Positions 40,619-49,128 of a stretch of DNA of 64,000 nucleotides are shown here, in pieces. Both the position numbers and the translations under genes were made by a program. Every line of letters begins with the position of its first letter. Within the stretch, counting starts at the first letter, position 1. This DNA comes from Leifsonia shinshuensis (GTDB lineage: Bacteria > Actinomycetota > Actinomycetes > Actinomycetales > Microbacteriaceae), in NCBI RefSeq assembly GCF_022606355.1, contig NZ_JAHHZQ010000005.1:186001-250000 (forward strand). Direction: 5' to 3'. The notes beneath the pieces were generated by a model. It was not told the origin of the DNA, searched no databases, and was given only the letters and a program-made list of their open reading frames with translations.

Positions 40619-41631
40619 GCGGAGGCCGGCGCCGCTTCGGCCGGCACGGCGGCGTGATCGAAGCGGGCCAGGCGGGTGTACGACTCCACGGTGCCGTGTC
40701 CCGCCACGGCGGCGGACCCGGCGGCGACCCCCCAGCGCACGGCCTCGGCCAGCGGCCGGCCGGCCGCGAGCACCGCGGCGAGGGCACCGACGAAGGCATC
40801 ACCGGCGCCCGTGGTGTCGACCACCTCGGCCGGTCGGGGGGAGGGTTGGTGCCACGCCCCGTCCGCGGTCGCGGCGACGGCTCCCGACGCACCGAGCGTG
40901 ATGACGACCGAGGTCGACACCGTCCCCACCAGGTCCTGCGCGGTGGCGAGCGCCCACGAGACGATGTCGTCGACCGGCGCCGACGCCTCACCGCGGGCGA
41001 TCGCCTGCGCCTCGCCCTCGTTGACGATCAACGGGTCGGCGGCGCGCAGTGCTGCGGCGTCGACCGGGGCGGCGGGGGCGAGGTTGAGCACGAAGCGCAC
41101 TCCGCCCCGGGCGCTGGCCGCCGCGAACGCTGCGATCGTCTCCGGGCCGAGCTCGCCTTGGGTGAGGGCGATGGTCGGCCCCGCTTCGGCGATCAGTGCG
41201 TCGATGTCGTGCGAGACGAGCGCGTCCGCGGTGAGTTCTGCGTTGGCCCCGCTGACCACCACGATGGTGTTCTCGGCCTCGGCGTTCACCGAGATGTAGG
41301 CCGCGCCCGTCGGCGCACTCCCCGAGGTGAGCAGAGCGCTGGTGTCGACGCCGTTGTCGTCGAGGGTCCGGCGGACGAACGCGCCGCCGTCATCGGTCCC
41401 CACCATTCCGACGAAGGTCGTCTCGGCGCCGGTGCGCTGCGCTGCCACCGCCTGGTTCGCGCCCTTGCCGCCGAGACCGGTGCGGCCGGCCTGGCCGAAG
41501 ACCGTCTCTCCCGGTGCGGGGAAGTCGTCCACATAGAGGAACGTGTCGACGTTGGCGGAACCGAGCACCAGCACCCGGGGCTCGATGCGGGTGCGATCGT
41601 TCGACTCTGTCACGGATACTCCTTCGTTCAT
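40615..41631 (-). CDS. rbsK: Ribokinase (PfkB family)
   Basis: A 338-residue protein, ATG at 41631; GTG at 41613 is possible. VLVLGSANVDTFLYVDDFPA is the PfkB N-terminal strand, GQAGRTGLGGKGANQAVAAQ the sugar-binding signature 1, and VVDTTGAGDAFVGALAAVLA signature 2 with the catalytic Asp in GAGD. These match ribokinase, which phosphorylates D-ribose at O5 with ATP. No ribose transporter is adjacent, so import is by another system or the substrate is an internal nucleoside-derived ribose. LacI partner follows by ATGA overlap. Confidence 0.85.
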   Translation of the reverse strand: MNEGVSVTESNDRTRIEPRVLVLGSANVDTFLYVDDFPAPGETVFGQAGRTGLGGKGANQAVAAQRTGAETTFVGMVGTDDGGAFVRRTLDDNGVDTSALLTSGSAPTGAAYISVNAEAENTIVVVSGANAELTADALVSHDIDALIAEAGPTIALTQGELGPETIAAFAAASARGGVRFVLNLAPAAPVDAAALRAADPLIVNEGEAQAIARGEASAPVDDIVSWALATAQDLVGTVSTSVVITLGASGAVAATADGAWHQPSPRPAEVVDTTGAGDAFVGALAAVLAAGRPLAEAVRWGVAAGSAAVAGHGTVESYTRLARFDHAAVPAEAAPASA

Positions 41632-41749
41632 GACGGGCTGGGTGGCGTCTCCGGCAGTCTACGCGCATAGAGTCGTGAAACGAACACTCCGATCTCACGT
41701 TCCCGCCCTCCCGCACGTCTTCAGGGTGAGACGGAAGGGACCGACACTC

Positions 41750-42265
41750 ATGAACTCCAGGAACGCAGCGGTCGACGCCGGTGTGCTCGGCTCCGTGACG
41801 ATCGTCGCCGAGGGCGACGCGGTCACCGGGCTGTACTTCGCGCACCACATCCGCCGTCCTGCGCAGCACACGCTCGGCGCCACGGTCGCGGCCGCATCCG
41901 ACGGGTTGCTGGCGGAGGCATCGCGTCAGCTCGACGAGTACCTCGCCGGCCGCCGCCGCGCGTTCGAGCTGCCGTTCGCCGCCGAGGGCAACGACTTCCG
42001 GAAGCGCGTGTGGAACGCGGTCGCCGCCATCCCGTTCGGTGAGACGACGACCTACGGGTCGATAGCGGCCGGCCTCGGCGACAGATCGCTCGCCTACCGG
42101 GTCGGTCAGGCGGTCGGCGCGAACCCGCTCTGCGTGTTCGTGCCCTGTCACCGTGTGCTCGGTTCGAACGGCTCGCTCACCGGGTATGCCGGTGGGCTCC
42201 GGCGCAAGCGGGCGCTGCTGGAGCTGGAGGAGCCGGCGTCGATCGCGGCCGGCCGGTTGTTCTGA
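41750..42265 (+). CDS. ogt: Methylated-DNA-protein-cysteine methyltransferase (Ogt type)
   Basis: A 171-residue protein, ATG at 41750. The active-site cysteine is in VFVPCHRVLGSNG; the preceding helix-turn-helix region is FRKRVWNAVAAIPFGETTTYGSIA, with the arginine finger in the RVGQAVGANPL segment. It moves the methyl group from O6-methylguanine to its own cysteine irreversibly. First of three alkylation-repair-type genes here; the ECF sigma gene starts 42 bases on. Confidence 0.9.
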   Translation: MNSRNAAVDAGVLGSVTIVAEGDAVTGLYFAHHIRRPAQHTLGATVAAASDGLLAEASRQLDEYLAGRRRAFELPFAAEGNDFRKRVWNAVAAIPFGETTTYGSIAAGLGDRSLAYRVGQAVGANPLCVFVPCHRVLGSNGSLTGYAGGLRRKRALLELEEPASIAAGRLF

Positions 42266-42307
42266 CCTCGACCTCACGAGAACGACGCTGGAAGCGACTT
42301 CAATGGG

Positions 42308-42805
42308 ATGGACATGAAACCGCCGTTCGAATCCGTGGTGCAGACGCACGGGACCACCGTCCTCAGGGTGTGCCGGTCGCTGCTGGGCGTGCACGACGCC
42401 GACGACGCGTGGTCGGAGACGTTCCTCGCCGCGCTTCGCGCGTACCCCGATCTCCCCGAGACCGCGAACGTGGAAGCGTGGCTGGTCACGATCGCCCGGC
42501 GCAAGTCCATCGATGTGCACAGGGCGGCCGCGAGGAACCCGCTGCCCGTCGAGGAGCTGCCGGAAGCGCCGACCACGCTGGGCATCCCCGGAGCGCGGGA
42601 TCAGGACCTGTGGGCGTGCGTCGGCACGTTGCCGGACAAGCAGCGGCAGGCGATCACGTACCGGTATCTCGCCGGGATGTCCTACGCGGAGATCGCGGCG
42701 ATCCTCGGCGGAACCGTCGAAGCGGCACGACGAGCGTCGGCCGACGGGATGAAGAGCCTCAGAAAGAGCTATCCGGGCGCGCTGGAGAAAGGAGCACGAC
42801 CATGA
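42308..42805 (+). CDS. ECF-type RNA polymerase sigma factor
   Basis: A 165-residue protein, ATG at 42308. Region 2: FESVVQTHGTTVLRVCRSLL and the -10 binding segment W-SETFLAALRAY; region 4: TLPDKQRQAITYRYLAGMSY with the HTH AEIAAILGGTVEAARRAS. No anti-sigma gene follows; instead the stop overlaps the start of a second Ogt gene. Such sigma-Ogt pairs occur in Actinobacteria, suggesting that the sigma factor is tied to sensing of DNA alkylation. Confidence 0.85.
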   Translation: MDMKPPFESVVQTHGTTVLRVCRSLLGVHDADDAWSETFLAALRAYPDLPETANVEAWLVTIARRKSIDVHRAAARNPLPVEELPEAPTTLGIPGARDQDLWACVGTLPDKQRQAITYRYLAGMSYAEIAAILGGTVEAARRASADGMKSLRKSYPGALEKGARP

Positions 42806-43425
42806 ACGACACGAAGCACAGTGGGAGCGCCGACACGCTCACCACCCTGTCGGCGCCCGTCGACGACGGCACGCTGGCGATGCTGCACCGTCGGCTGGAA
42901 GCGGCGGCACAGGCCGAGGGCCTGCTCGACGTCGCCTATACGACCGTCGACAGCCCGGTCGGGAAGCTGCTGCTCGCGGCGACCCCGAAGGGGCTGGTGC
43001 GCGTCGCCTACGCGAACGAGGATCACGACAAGGTTCTCGAATCGCTCGCCGTGAAGCTCAGCCCGCGCATCCTCCGGGCGCCGAAGCGGCTCGACGCCGC
43101 AGCGCGCGAACTCGACGAGTACTTCGGGCACCGTCGGCGGGCCTTCGAGCTCGACCTCGACCTGTCGCTCTCGCGTGGTTTCCGCCGGCTGGTGCAGAGG
43201 CATCTGCCGGAGATCGGCTACGGGCAGACCCGCAGCTACAAGGAGATGGCAGCGCTGGTCGGCAACCCGAAGGCGATCCGCGCCGTCGGCAGCGCCTGCG
43301 CCACCAACCCGCTGCCCGTCGTCGTCCCGTGCCACCGGGTGCTGCGCACCGACGGAACCCTCGGCGGCTACATCGGGGGGCTCGAGGCCAAGACGGCCCT
43401 GCTGCAGCTGGAGGCCGCCGCGTGA
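42802..43425 (+). CDS. ogt: Second Ogt-type methyltransferase, with N-terminal extension
   Basis: A 207-residue protein; ATG at 42802 overlaps the sigma stop (ATGA). Active site PVVVPCHRVLRTDGTLGGYI; upstream helix YKEMAALVGNPKAIRAVGSA. About 35 residues at the N-terminus (SADTLTTLSAPVDDGTLAML) precede the usual domain and are not seen in the first Ogt; translational coupling with the sigma factor hints that this extension or the whole protein modulates it. Conserved catalytic cysteine indicates a working repair enzyme. Confidence 0.85.
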   Translation: MNDTKHSGSADTLTTLSAPVDDGTLAMLHRRLEAAAQAEGLLDVAYTTVDSPVGKLLLAATPKGLVRVAYANEDHDKVLESLAVKLSPRILRAPKRLDAAARELDEYFGHRRRAFELDLDLSLSRGFRRLVQRHLPEIGYGQTRSYKEMAALVGNPKAIRAVGSACATNPLPVVVPCHRVLRTDGTLGGYIGGLEAKTALLQLEAAA

Positions 43426-43480
43426 CCGCGACGAGGCTCCCGTCCGGCCACGGTTCCGTCTCTGCCACCCGCGGTGCGGC

Positions 43481-43756
43481 GTGACCTTCGTCCTGACCGG
43501 CGCGGACGGGCGCCCCTACCCGTCCGTGACGAAGGGCGAATGGGGAGGCCACCGCGGCAACCGGATCTACGGGCGCTTGGACTGCCCCGCCGCCCTCCGC
43601 GCGATCGCGAAGGGCGGGTACGTCGCGAACCGGGTGTTCTTCGCCGACGAATGGACGGCCCTCTCGGCCGGGTACCGGCCGTGCGCCCGCTGCTGCCCCG
43701 TTCGGTACCGAGCGTGGAAAGCCGCGGTCGAGCGAGGTGCGACGGCGACGCCCTGA
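43481..43756 (+). CDS. Ada-type metal-binding domain protein
   Basis: A 91-residue protein with GTG at 43481 (weak ribosome-binding site). RIYGRLDCPAALRAIAKGGY and FADEWTALSAGYRPCARCCP match the zinc-binding N-domain of Ada, where four cysteines hold zinc and one accepts the methyl group of methylphosphotriesters. Here the first cysteine of the usual C-x3-C is Gly (YGRLDC), and one extra Cys follows the final C-x2-C. So methyl transfer is probably lost. It closes the alkylation-repair group. Confidence 0.7.
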   Translation: MTFVLTGADGRPYPSVTKGEWGGHRGNRIYGRLDCPAALRAIAKGGYVANRVFFADEWTALSAGYRPCARCCPVRYRAWKAAVERGATATP

Positions 43757-43942
43757 TCGAACCGATCCGTCGTGCTCGCAGCTGGACCAGCGACATCGCC
43801 GGCCGGATGGCGGCCCTCGGCACCGTCGTGAACCTCACGAACCCCGAGCGCACGTCTCGGCGGAGGCCGGTGGCGGGTGTGTGGATTTCGTTAGAGAGGC
43901 GCCGCGGCAGCCGCCGGGCCTGTTAGATTCTTCTCGGCAGAA

Positions 43943-44100
43943 ACTTCGTTAGGTGAGGCTTCTGCACGAACACAGGCCACTGATCTGACGACGTCGAGAG
44001 ACGCCCAAGATCAGGACAGGTCTCCCCGGCTTAAGGGGTGATCCCAAGTGGCTTCCCCGGTGGGGACACGTCGTGCAGTGCCGAAGCTCTTACGTGGGAG
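43943..44100 (+). promoter_or_regulatory. M-box (ykoK-leader) magnesium riboswitch
   Basis: Matches to the M-box family can be read in order: CTTCGTTAGGTGAGGCT at the 5' end, the paired GATC...GATC arms around GTCGAGAGACGCC, GACAGG, CTTAAGG with GGTGAT, and near the 3' end GTGCAGTGCCGAAGCTCTTA followed by CG. These are the segments that fold round magnesium ions in the Bacillus mgtE riboswitch. A hairpin CCGACCGTGCGGTCGG at 44109-44124 follows without a T-run, so the switch more likely acts on Rho or translation than by intrinsic termination. It controls the leader ORF and the ABC genes. Confidence 0.85.
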
Positions 44101-44175
44101 TCCCGCCCCCGACCGTGCGGTCGGCGGCGGAACCTGGCGTGCGCCTGCCTGAATCCGCGAGGAGGTGACCCGCCG

Positions 44176-44253
44176 TGATCGACGATCATAGTCCGTCTCG
44201 TCCCTGCTGCCCGGCGGTGGCCTCCGCGCCCAGCGCACCCGGCCGTCACTGAG
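44176..44253 (+). CDS. Leader peptide ORF between M-box and ABC genes
   Basis: GTG at 44176 lies seven bases after a perfect AGGAGGTGA (44161-44169) and opens 25 codons, beginning MIDDHSPSRPCCPAVA and ending at TGA 44251-44253. The early acidic pair followed by prolines is the composition known to destabilise ribosomes at low magnesium in the MgtL-type leaders. A shorter frame from GTG 44166 (MTRRDRRS) competes. So it may be a second magnesium-dependent control after the M-box. Existence of the peptide is inferred from the strong ribosome-binding site only. Confidence 0.5.
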
Positions 44254-44314
44254 CCCCGCAGCACGAGGACGAGCGTTCGTCTCCCGTCAGCCCTCGACTC
44301 AGGGAGGTCCTGTC

Positions 44315-46051
44315 ATGCCTCTTCTCCGCACCGTTCCCGGCGCCGGCACGCTCCGTCGCGTCCGCTTCCGCTGGCTCGACGTGGTGGTGGCCGTCGCGAT
44401 CGTCGTGCTCTTCTACCTGGTGATCCAGGCGACCGCCGGGGCGACCGCTCCGCTGCGGCTCGCCGAGGTGCCCTCGTCCATCGACACCGATCCCGCGCTG
44501 CTGCCGTACTACGCGCTGCGATCGTTGCTGCGCATGTTCGCCGCGCTCGCCGCGTCGCTGCTGTTCACGTTCGTGGTCGCCACGGCCGCCGCCCGGCTGC
44601 CGCGCGCCGAGAAGGTGATCCTGCCCGCGCTCGACATCCTCCAGTCGGTGCCGATCCTGGGCTTCCTGTCGGTGACGGTGACCGGGTTCATCGCGCTCTT
44701 CCCCGGCTCGACGCTGGGGCTGGAGTCCGCTGCGATCTTCGCGATCTTCACCTCGCAGGTGTGGAACATGACGTTCTCGTTCTACGCGTCGCTGACCAGT
44801 CAGCCCCGCGACCTCGATGAGGCGGCCCGGCTGATGCGGCTGACCAAGTGGCAGCGGTTCTGGAGGCTCGACGTGCCCTCCGGGATGATTCCGCTGGTCT
44901 GGAACGGCATGATGAGCTTCGGCGGGGCCTGGTTCTTCCTGGCCGCCTCCGAGGCGATCACGGTCAACAACCACAGCTACGCCCTCCCCGGTGTCGGCGC
45001 GTACGTCGCCTCGGCGGTGCAGGCCGGGCAGCTCGACAGGGTCGGCTGGGCGATCCTCACCATGACGATCATGGTGCTGGGGGTGAACTTCCTGTTCTGG
45101 CGGCCGCTGGTCGCCTGGGCGGAGCGGTTCCGGCAGGAGGACACCGCGCCGACCGACCGGCCGCGCAGCGTCGTGCTCGACGTGATCAGCCGGTCGTGGC
45201 TGCCGCGCACCGTCGAGCGCGGGTTCCGGCCGATCGCGCGCGGGCTCGACAGGGCGACGCGCCCGTTCGGCTTGGCGGAGCACCCGCTCCGGGTGCCGGT
45301 GGTGCGCAAGCGCGCCCTCGACGTCGCGGTGACCGTCCTGGTGGTCGCCGCCATCCTGGTGGGAGCGGTCGCCGCCTACGTGTTCATCCAGCGTTCGGTC
45401 GGTCTCGGCGCCTTCGTGGAGGCGTTCGGGCTCGGCGCGATCACGATGGCGCGGGTCGTGGTGATCCTGCTGTTCGCGACGGTCGTCTGGGTGCCGATCG
45501 GCGTCTGGATCGGGATGAACCCGCGGATCAGCCGGCTGGCCCAGCCGATCGTGCAGTTGCTCGCCAGCTTCCCCGCCAACTTCCTGTTCCCGTTCGCGAT
45601 CGCGTTCTTCGTCGCTTCCGGTATCCCGCTGAACCTCGGCGGCATCCTGCTGATGGCGCTGGGCTCGCAGTGGTACATCCTGTTCAACGTGATCGCAGGG
45701 GCGAGCGCGATCCCGACCGACCTGCGGCAGGCGATGGACAGCTTCGGCGTCGGGAGGCTGCAGCGCTGGCGGCGGCTGATCCTCCCCGCGATCTTCCCGG
45801 CCTACGTCACCGGCGGCATCACCGCGGCTGGCGGCGCCTGGAACGCCTCCATCGTCGCCGAGGTCGTCACGTACAACCACCACACCTACACGGCGACCGG
45901 TCTCGGCGCCTACATCGCCGATGCCACCACGACCGGCGACATGGCCAAGGTGCTGGTCGGAGTGATCGTCATGTCCGTCTTCGTCGTCGGACTCAACCGC
46001 CTGTTCTGGCGCCGTCTCTACGCGGTCGCCGAGCGCCGCTTCAGCCTGTGA
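44315..46051 (+). CDS. Fused ABC transporter permease (two permease domains)
   Basis: A 578-residue protein, ATG at 44315 after GGGAGG. Two BPD_transp_1-type permease domains are joined in one chain: the first EAA loop is LDEAARLMRLTKWQRFWRLD near residue 170, the second LRQAMDSFGVGRLQRWRRLI near 470. Twelve helices in all. Each half resembles NitT/TauT-type permeases (nitrate, sulfonate), but no binding-protein gene is adjacent, and the gene is under an M-box. That favours a divalent cation or other magnesium-linked substrate. Confidence 0.8.
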   Translation: MPLLRTVPGAGTLRRVRFRWLDVVVAVAIVVLFYLVIQATAGATAPLRLAEVPSSIDTDPALLPYYALRSLLRMFAALAASLLFTFVVATAAARLPRAEKVILPALDILQSVPILGFLSVTVTGFIALFPGSTLGLESAAIFAIFTSQVWNMTFSFYASLTSQPRDLDEAARLMRLTKWQRFWRLDVPSGMIPLVWNGMMSFGGAWFFLAASEAITVNNHSYALPGVGAYVASAVQAGQLDRVGWAILTMTIMVLGVNFLFWRPLVAWAERFRQEDTAPTDRPRSVVLDVISRSWLPRTVERGFRPIARGLDRATRPFGLAEHPLRVPVVRKRALDVAVTVLVVAAILVGAVAAYVFIQRSVGLGAFVEAFGLGAITMARVVVILLFATVVWVPIGVWIGMNPRISRLAQPIVQLLASFPANFLFPFAIAFFVASGIPLNLGGILLMALGSQWYILFNVIAGASAIPTDLRQAMDSFGVGRLQRWRRLILPAIFPAYVTGGITAAGGAWNASIVAEVVTYNHHTYTATGLGAYIADATTTGDMAKVLVGVIVMSVFVVGLNRLFWRRLYAVAERRFSL

Positions 46052-46065
46052 GGAGGGCCTCCATC

Positions 46066-47406
46066 ATGACCACCACGACCGCCACGCTCATCGACGTCCG
46101 CGACGTCACGAAGTCGTTCGCCACCGACGGTGGAGAGAAGACCGTCCTCTCCGGCGTCTCGCTGAGCATCCGCCAGGGCGAGATCGTCGCTCTGCTCGGC
46201 CGCTCCGGATCGGGCAAGAGCACCCTGCTGCGCTGCATCGCCGGACTGATCGCGCCGACCTCCGGCAGCGTCTCGTTCAAGGGTGACGTGCTCAACGGTG
46301 CCAACCCGGGCACCGCCCTGGTCTTCCAGTCGTTCGCCCTGCTGCCGTGGCTGACCGTGCTCGAGAACGTCGAGCTCGGGCTGGAGGCGAAGGGCGTGCG
46401 CGCGGAGGTCCGTCGCGAGCGGGCGCTGCGTGCGATCGACCAGATCGGCCTCGACGGCTTCGAGTCGGCGTACCCGAAGGAGCTCTCGGGCGGGATGCGG
46501 CAGCGTGTCGGCTTCGCCCGAGCGCTCGTCGTGGAGCCCGACGTGCTGCTGATGGACGAGCCGTTCTCCGCGCTCGACGTTCTCACCAGCGAGAACCTGC
46601 GCGGCGAACTGGTGCGCATGTGGGGCGACGGGACGCTTCCCACCCGCACGGCGCTCATCGTCACGCACAACATCGAGGAGGCCATCCAGCTCGCCGATCG
46701 CGTCGTCGTGCTCGACTCCAACCCCGGGCGGATCAAGGCGGAGCTCGCCGTGGGCCTCCCGCAGCCGCGTGACCGGCGCAGCCCGGAGTTCGAGGCGCTC
46801 GTCGACGAGGTCTACGGCATCCTGACCGGGCAGCCGGCCGAGCCGCGTGCGACCGCCGTCGAGGGCGGGGGCGCTCGCCCGGGGGGTGTCGCCGACGGAA
46901 TCGACCTCCCGCTGCCGGCCGTGAGCACCGGCGAGCTCGGCGGTCTGGTGGAGCTGCTCGCCGAGCGCGGCGGGCAGGACGGCCTCGCCGAGATCGCCGA
47001 CGAGCTCCGCTACGAGATCGACGACCTCCTGCCGATCGTCGACGCCGCCCAGCTGCTCAAGCTCGCACGGCCGCAGGGCACGGAGCTGCGGATCACCGAG
47101 CAGGGCCGCAGGTACGCCGCGGCGGACCAGTTGCGCGCGAAGGAGCAGTTCGCCACGCTCGCGATGGAGGCCGCCCCGCTCGTCCGCCGCATCGTGCGCG
47201 ATCTGCGTCACACCGGCACCGGTGCGATCGGGACGGACGAGATCCTCGCCGAGTTGCGCATCTTCTACGGGACGGACGACGCCCAGCGCCAGCTGGACAC
47301 GGCGATCGACTGGGGTCGCTACGGCGAGCTGTTCGAGTTCGACGCCGACAGCGGCCGGCTGCTGCTGCCCACGCACCCGGACGCCGAGCAGCAGCGCATC
47401 GCCTGA
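46066..47406 (+). CDS. ABC ATPase with C-terminal AAA-associated domain
   Basis: A 446-residue protein, ATG at 46066 after GAGGAGGG. N-terminal ATPase: Walker A GRSGSGKST near 46, Q-loop VFQSFALLPW, signature LSGGMRQR, Walker B VLLMDEPFSALD, as in SsuB/TauB. From about 300 on, a second domain (LGGLVELLAERGGQDGLAEI, IDDLLPIVDAAQLL, then TGAIGTDEILAELRIFYGTD) matches the AAA-associated C-terminal domain family, whose role is unknown. It pairs with the fused permease to form a four-subunit transporter without binding protein. Confidence 0.85.
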   Translation: MTTTTATLIDVRDVTKSFATDGGEKTVLSGVSLSIRQGEIVALLGRSGSGKSTLLRCIAGLIAPTSGSVSFKGDVLNGANPGTALVFQSFALLPWLTVLENVELGLEAKGVRAEVRRERALRAIDQIGLDGFESAYPKELSGGMRQRVGFARALVVEPDVLLMDEPFSALDVLTSENLRGELVRMWGDGTLPTRTALIVTHNIEEAIQLADRVVVLDSNPGRIKAELAVGLPQPRDRRSPEFEALVDEVYGILTGQPAEPRATAVEGGGARPGGVADGIDLPLPAVSTGELGGLVELLAERGGQDGLAEIADELRYEIDDLLPIVDAAQLLKLARPQGTELRITEQGRRYAAADQLRAKEQFATLAMEAAPLVRRIVRDLRHTGTGAIGTDEILAELRIFYGTDDAQRQLDTAIDWGRYGELFEFDADSGRLLLPTHPDAEQQRIA

Positions 47407-47413
47407 GAAAAAA

Positions 47414-47444
47414 CTGACACAAACTTTCAAAAAGCGCCTACTAT
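47414..47444 (+). promoter_or_regulatory. Promoter before DHA2 exporter
   Basis: CTGACA at 47414-47419 and TACTAT at 47439-47444, 19 bases apart, in a short A+T-rich stretch (AAAAAACTGACACAAACTTT) that stands out from its surroundings. The downstream TetR probably binds here; no perfect palindrome is visible. Confidence 0.4.
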
Positions 47445-47463
47445 TCAAATGGAGGTGACTTTC

Positions 47464-49128
47464 ATGAATGGACAGCGCAGATGGTGGGCGCTCGCGGCGG
47501 TGAGCCTGAGCGTCCTCGCGGTGGGCATCGACGGCACGGTGCTGTCGATCGCCCTCCCCACGCTCGCGAACGCACTGCACGCGAGCGAGACGGAACTGGA
47601 GTGGTTCTCGTCCGGCTACCTGCTGATGCTGGCCGCCGCCGTGCTCCCGCTCGGCCTCCTCGGCGACCGGTTCGGCCGCAAGGCGGTGCTGCTCGTCTCC
47701 CTCGCCGCGTTCGGCGCCGGTTCGGCGCTCTGCGCGTTCGCGACCACTCCGACCGTGTTCCTGATCGCCCGCCTGCTGATGGGCGTCGCGGGGGCGGGAG
47801 TCGCGGTCATGGCGCTCTCGGCGCTGACGGTCTTCTTCGACGAGGCCAGCCGCCCCAAAGCCGTCGGCGTGTTCTCGGCCGCCAACTTCCTGTCGCTTCC
47901 GCTCGGCCCGATCCTGGGCGGCTGGATGCTCGCCAACCTCTGGTGGGGATGGGTGTTCCTGCTCAACCTCCCGGTGGTCGCGATCGGGCTCCTCGCCGTG
48001 ACCCTCCTCGTGCCGGAGTCGAAGGCCGCAGAACGCCCGGGCTTCGACGCGATCGGCGTGCTCACGTCCGTCGGTGGCCTGGTCGTCTTCACGTACGGCA
48101 TCATCGAGGCAGGGCAGCACGGGTGGACGGACGCCGGCGCGCTGACCGCCCTCGGGCTCGGCGTCGCCATCCTGGCCGGGTTCGTCGCGTGGGAGGTCGC
48201 GCTCACCCGGCGCGGCCGCTCGCCGCTGGTGGACACCCGGCTGTTCCGCTCCCGCTCGTTCACCGGGGGAGCGGCGCTCGCCGGAGTGGCCGGAATGGGG
48301 ATGGTCGGGCTGCTGTTCGTGATGCCGCAGTTCTTCCAGGCCGTCCAGGGCGTCGACGTGTTCGTCTCGGGGCTGCGCCTGCTGCCGTTCGTGCTCGGCA
48401 TGCTGATCGGCGCCCTGCCGGCCGGCCGGATCGCCGCCGCCATCGGCTTCCGGGCGACGGTGACCATCGGCTTCGTCGTCATCGCGGTCGGCTCCGTGCT
48501 CGGCTCGCGCACGACGGCCTCCACCAGCGAACTGCTCATCGCGGGCTGGATGGCCACGGTCTGCGCCGGCGCAGGGCTCGCGCTCACCGCGGCGATGTCT
48601 GCAGCCCTGTCGCGGCTCACCGCCGAGCACAGCGGCGTCGGGTCGGGGGTCGTGCAGGCGCTGCAGAAGACGAGCGCCCCGCTGGGCACGGCCATCCTCG
48701 GCAGCGTCGTCGCGGCGGTCTACACGGCCCAGCTGGGCTCGGCCCTCGCGGCGCCGGCGGTTCCCGGGGCCGTGGCCTCGGCGGCGAAGTCCAGCGTCTA
48801 CGCGGGGATCGCCGTAGCCGATCGGCTGCACTCGCCGGCGCTGGCGGCGTCCGTGCGCGCGGCCTTCACGACCGGAATGAGCGTTTCGCTGCTGGTCTCC
48901 GCCGGCATCGCCGTCGCAGGGGCCATCATGGCGGTGGTGATCCTGCCGCGCGGAGTGGCCGCCACGGGACAGGCGGCCCCTGCCACGACGGCCGGAGCAG
49001 TCATCTCCGTCTCGGCCGCCGCCGACGCGGCCGCCACCGAGCCGACCCTCGCCGACCCGACCCCCGTCGCTTCGACCAGACCGACCAGACCGAACAGAAG
49101 GAGCGCGCATGCCGGACGGCACGTCTGA
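47464..49128 (+). CDS. MFS multidrug exporter, DHA2 type
   Basis: A 554-residue protein. ATG at 47464 lies six bases after GGAGGTGA, so this is preferred to ATG at 47449, which precedes the site. Fourteen helices: LAAVSLSVLAVGIDGTVLSI with the D-x-T motif of helix 1, LLGDRFGRKAVLLVSLAAFG as loop 2-3, and ARLLMGVAGAGVAVMALSAL as helix 4. Motif C-like GPILGGWMLANLWWGWVFLL follows. It exports drugs by proton antiport. The C-terminal tail overlaps the start of the TetR gene by 20 bases. Confidence 0.88.
   Translation: MNGQRRWWALAAVSLSVLAVGIDGTVLSIALPTLANALHASETELEWFSSGYLLMLAAAVLPLGLLGDRFGRKAVLLVSLAAFGAGSALCAFATTPTVFLIARLLMGVAGAGVAVMALSALTVFFDEASRPKAVGVFSAANFLSLPLGPILGGWMLANLWWGWVFLLNLPVVAIGLLAVTLLVPESKAAERPGFDAIGVLTSVGGLVVFTYGIIEAGQHGWTDAGALTALGLGVAILAGFVAWEVALTRRGRSPLVDTRLFRSRSFTGGAALAGVAGMGMVGLLFVMPQFFQAVQGVDVFVSGLRLLPFVLGMLIGALPAGRIAAAIGFRATVTIGFVVIAVGSVLGSRTTASTSELLIAGWMATVCAGAGLALTAAMSAALSRLTAEHSGVGSGVVQALQKTSAPLGTAILGSVVAAVYTAQLGSALAAPAVPGAVASAAKSSVYAGIAVADRLHSPALAASVRAAFTTGMSVSLLVSAGIAVAGAIMAVVILPRGVAATGQAAPATTAGAVISVSAAADAAATEPTLADPTPVASTRPTRPNRRSAHAGRHV

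Noticed and set aside
44109-44124. Intrinsic terminator after the M-box
   Set aside because: The hairpin is good but no T-run follows, so I do not call it a terminator.
47449-47463. ATG at 47449 as exporter start
   Set aside because: It precedes its apparent ribosome-binding site GGAGGTGA, which is correctly spaced for ATG at 47464.
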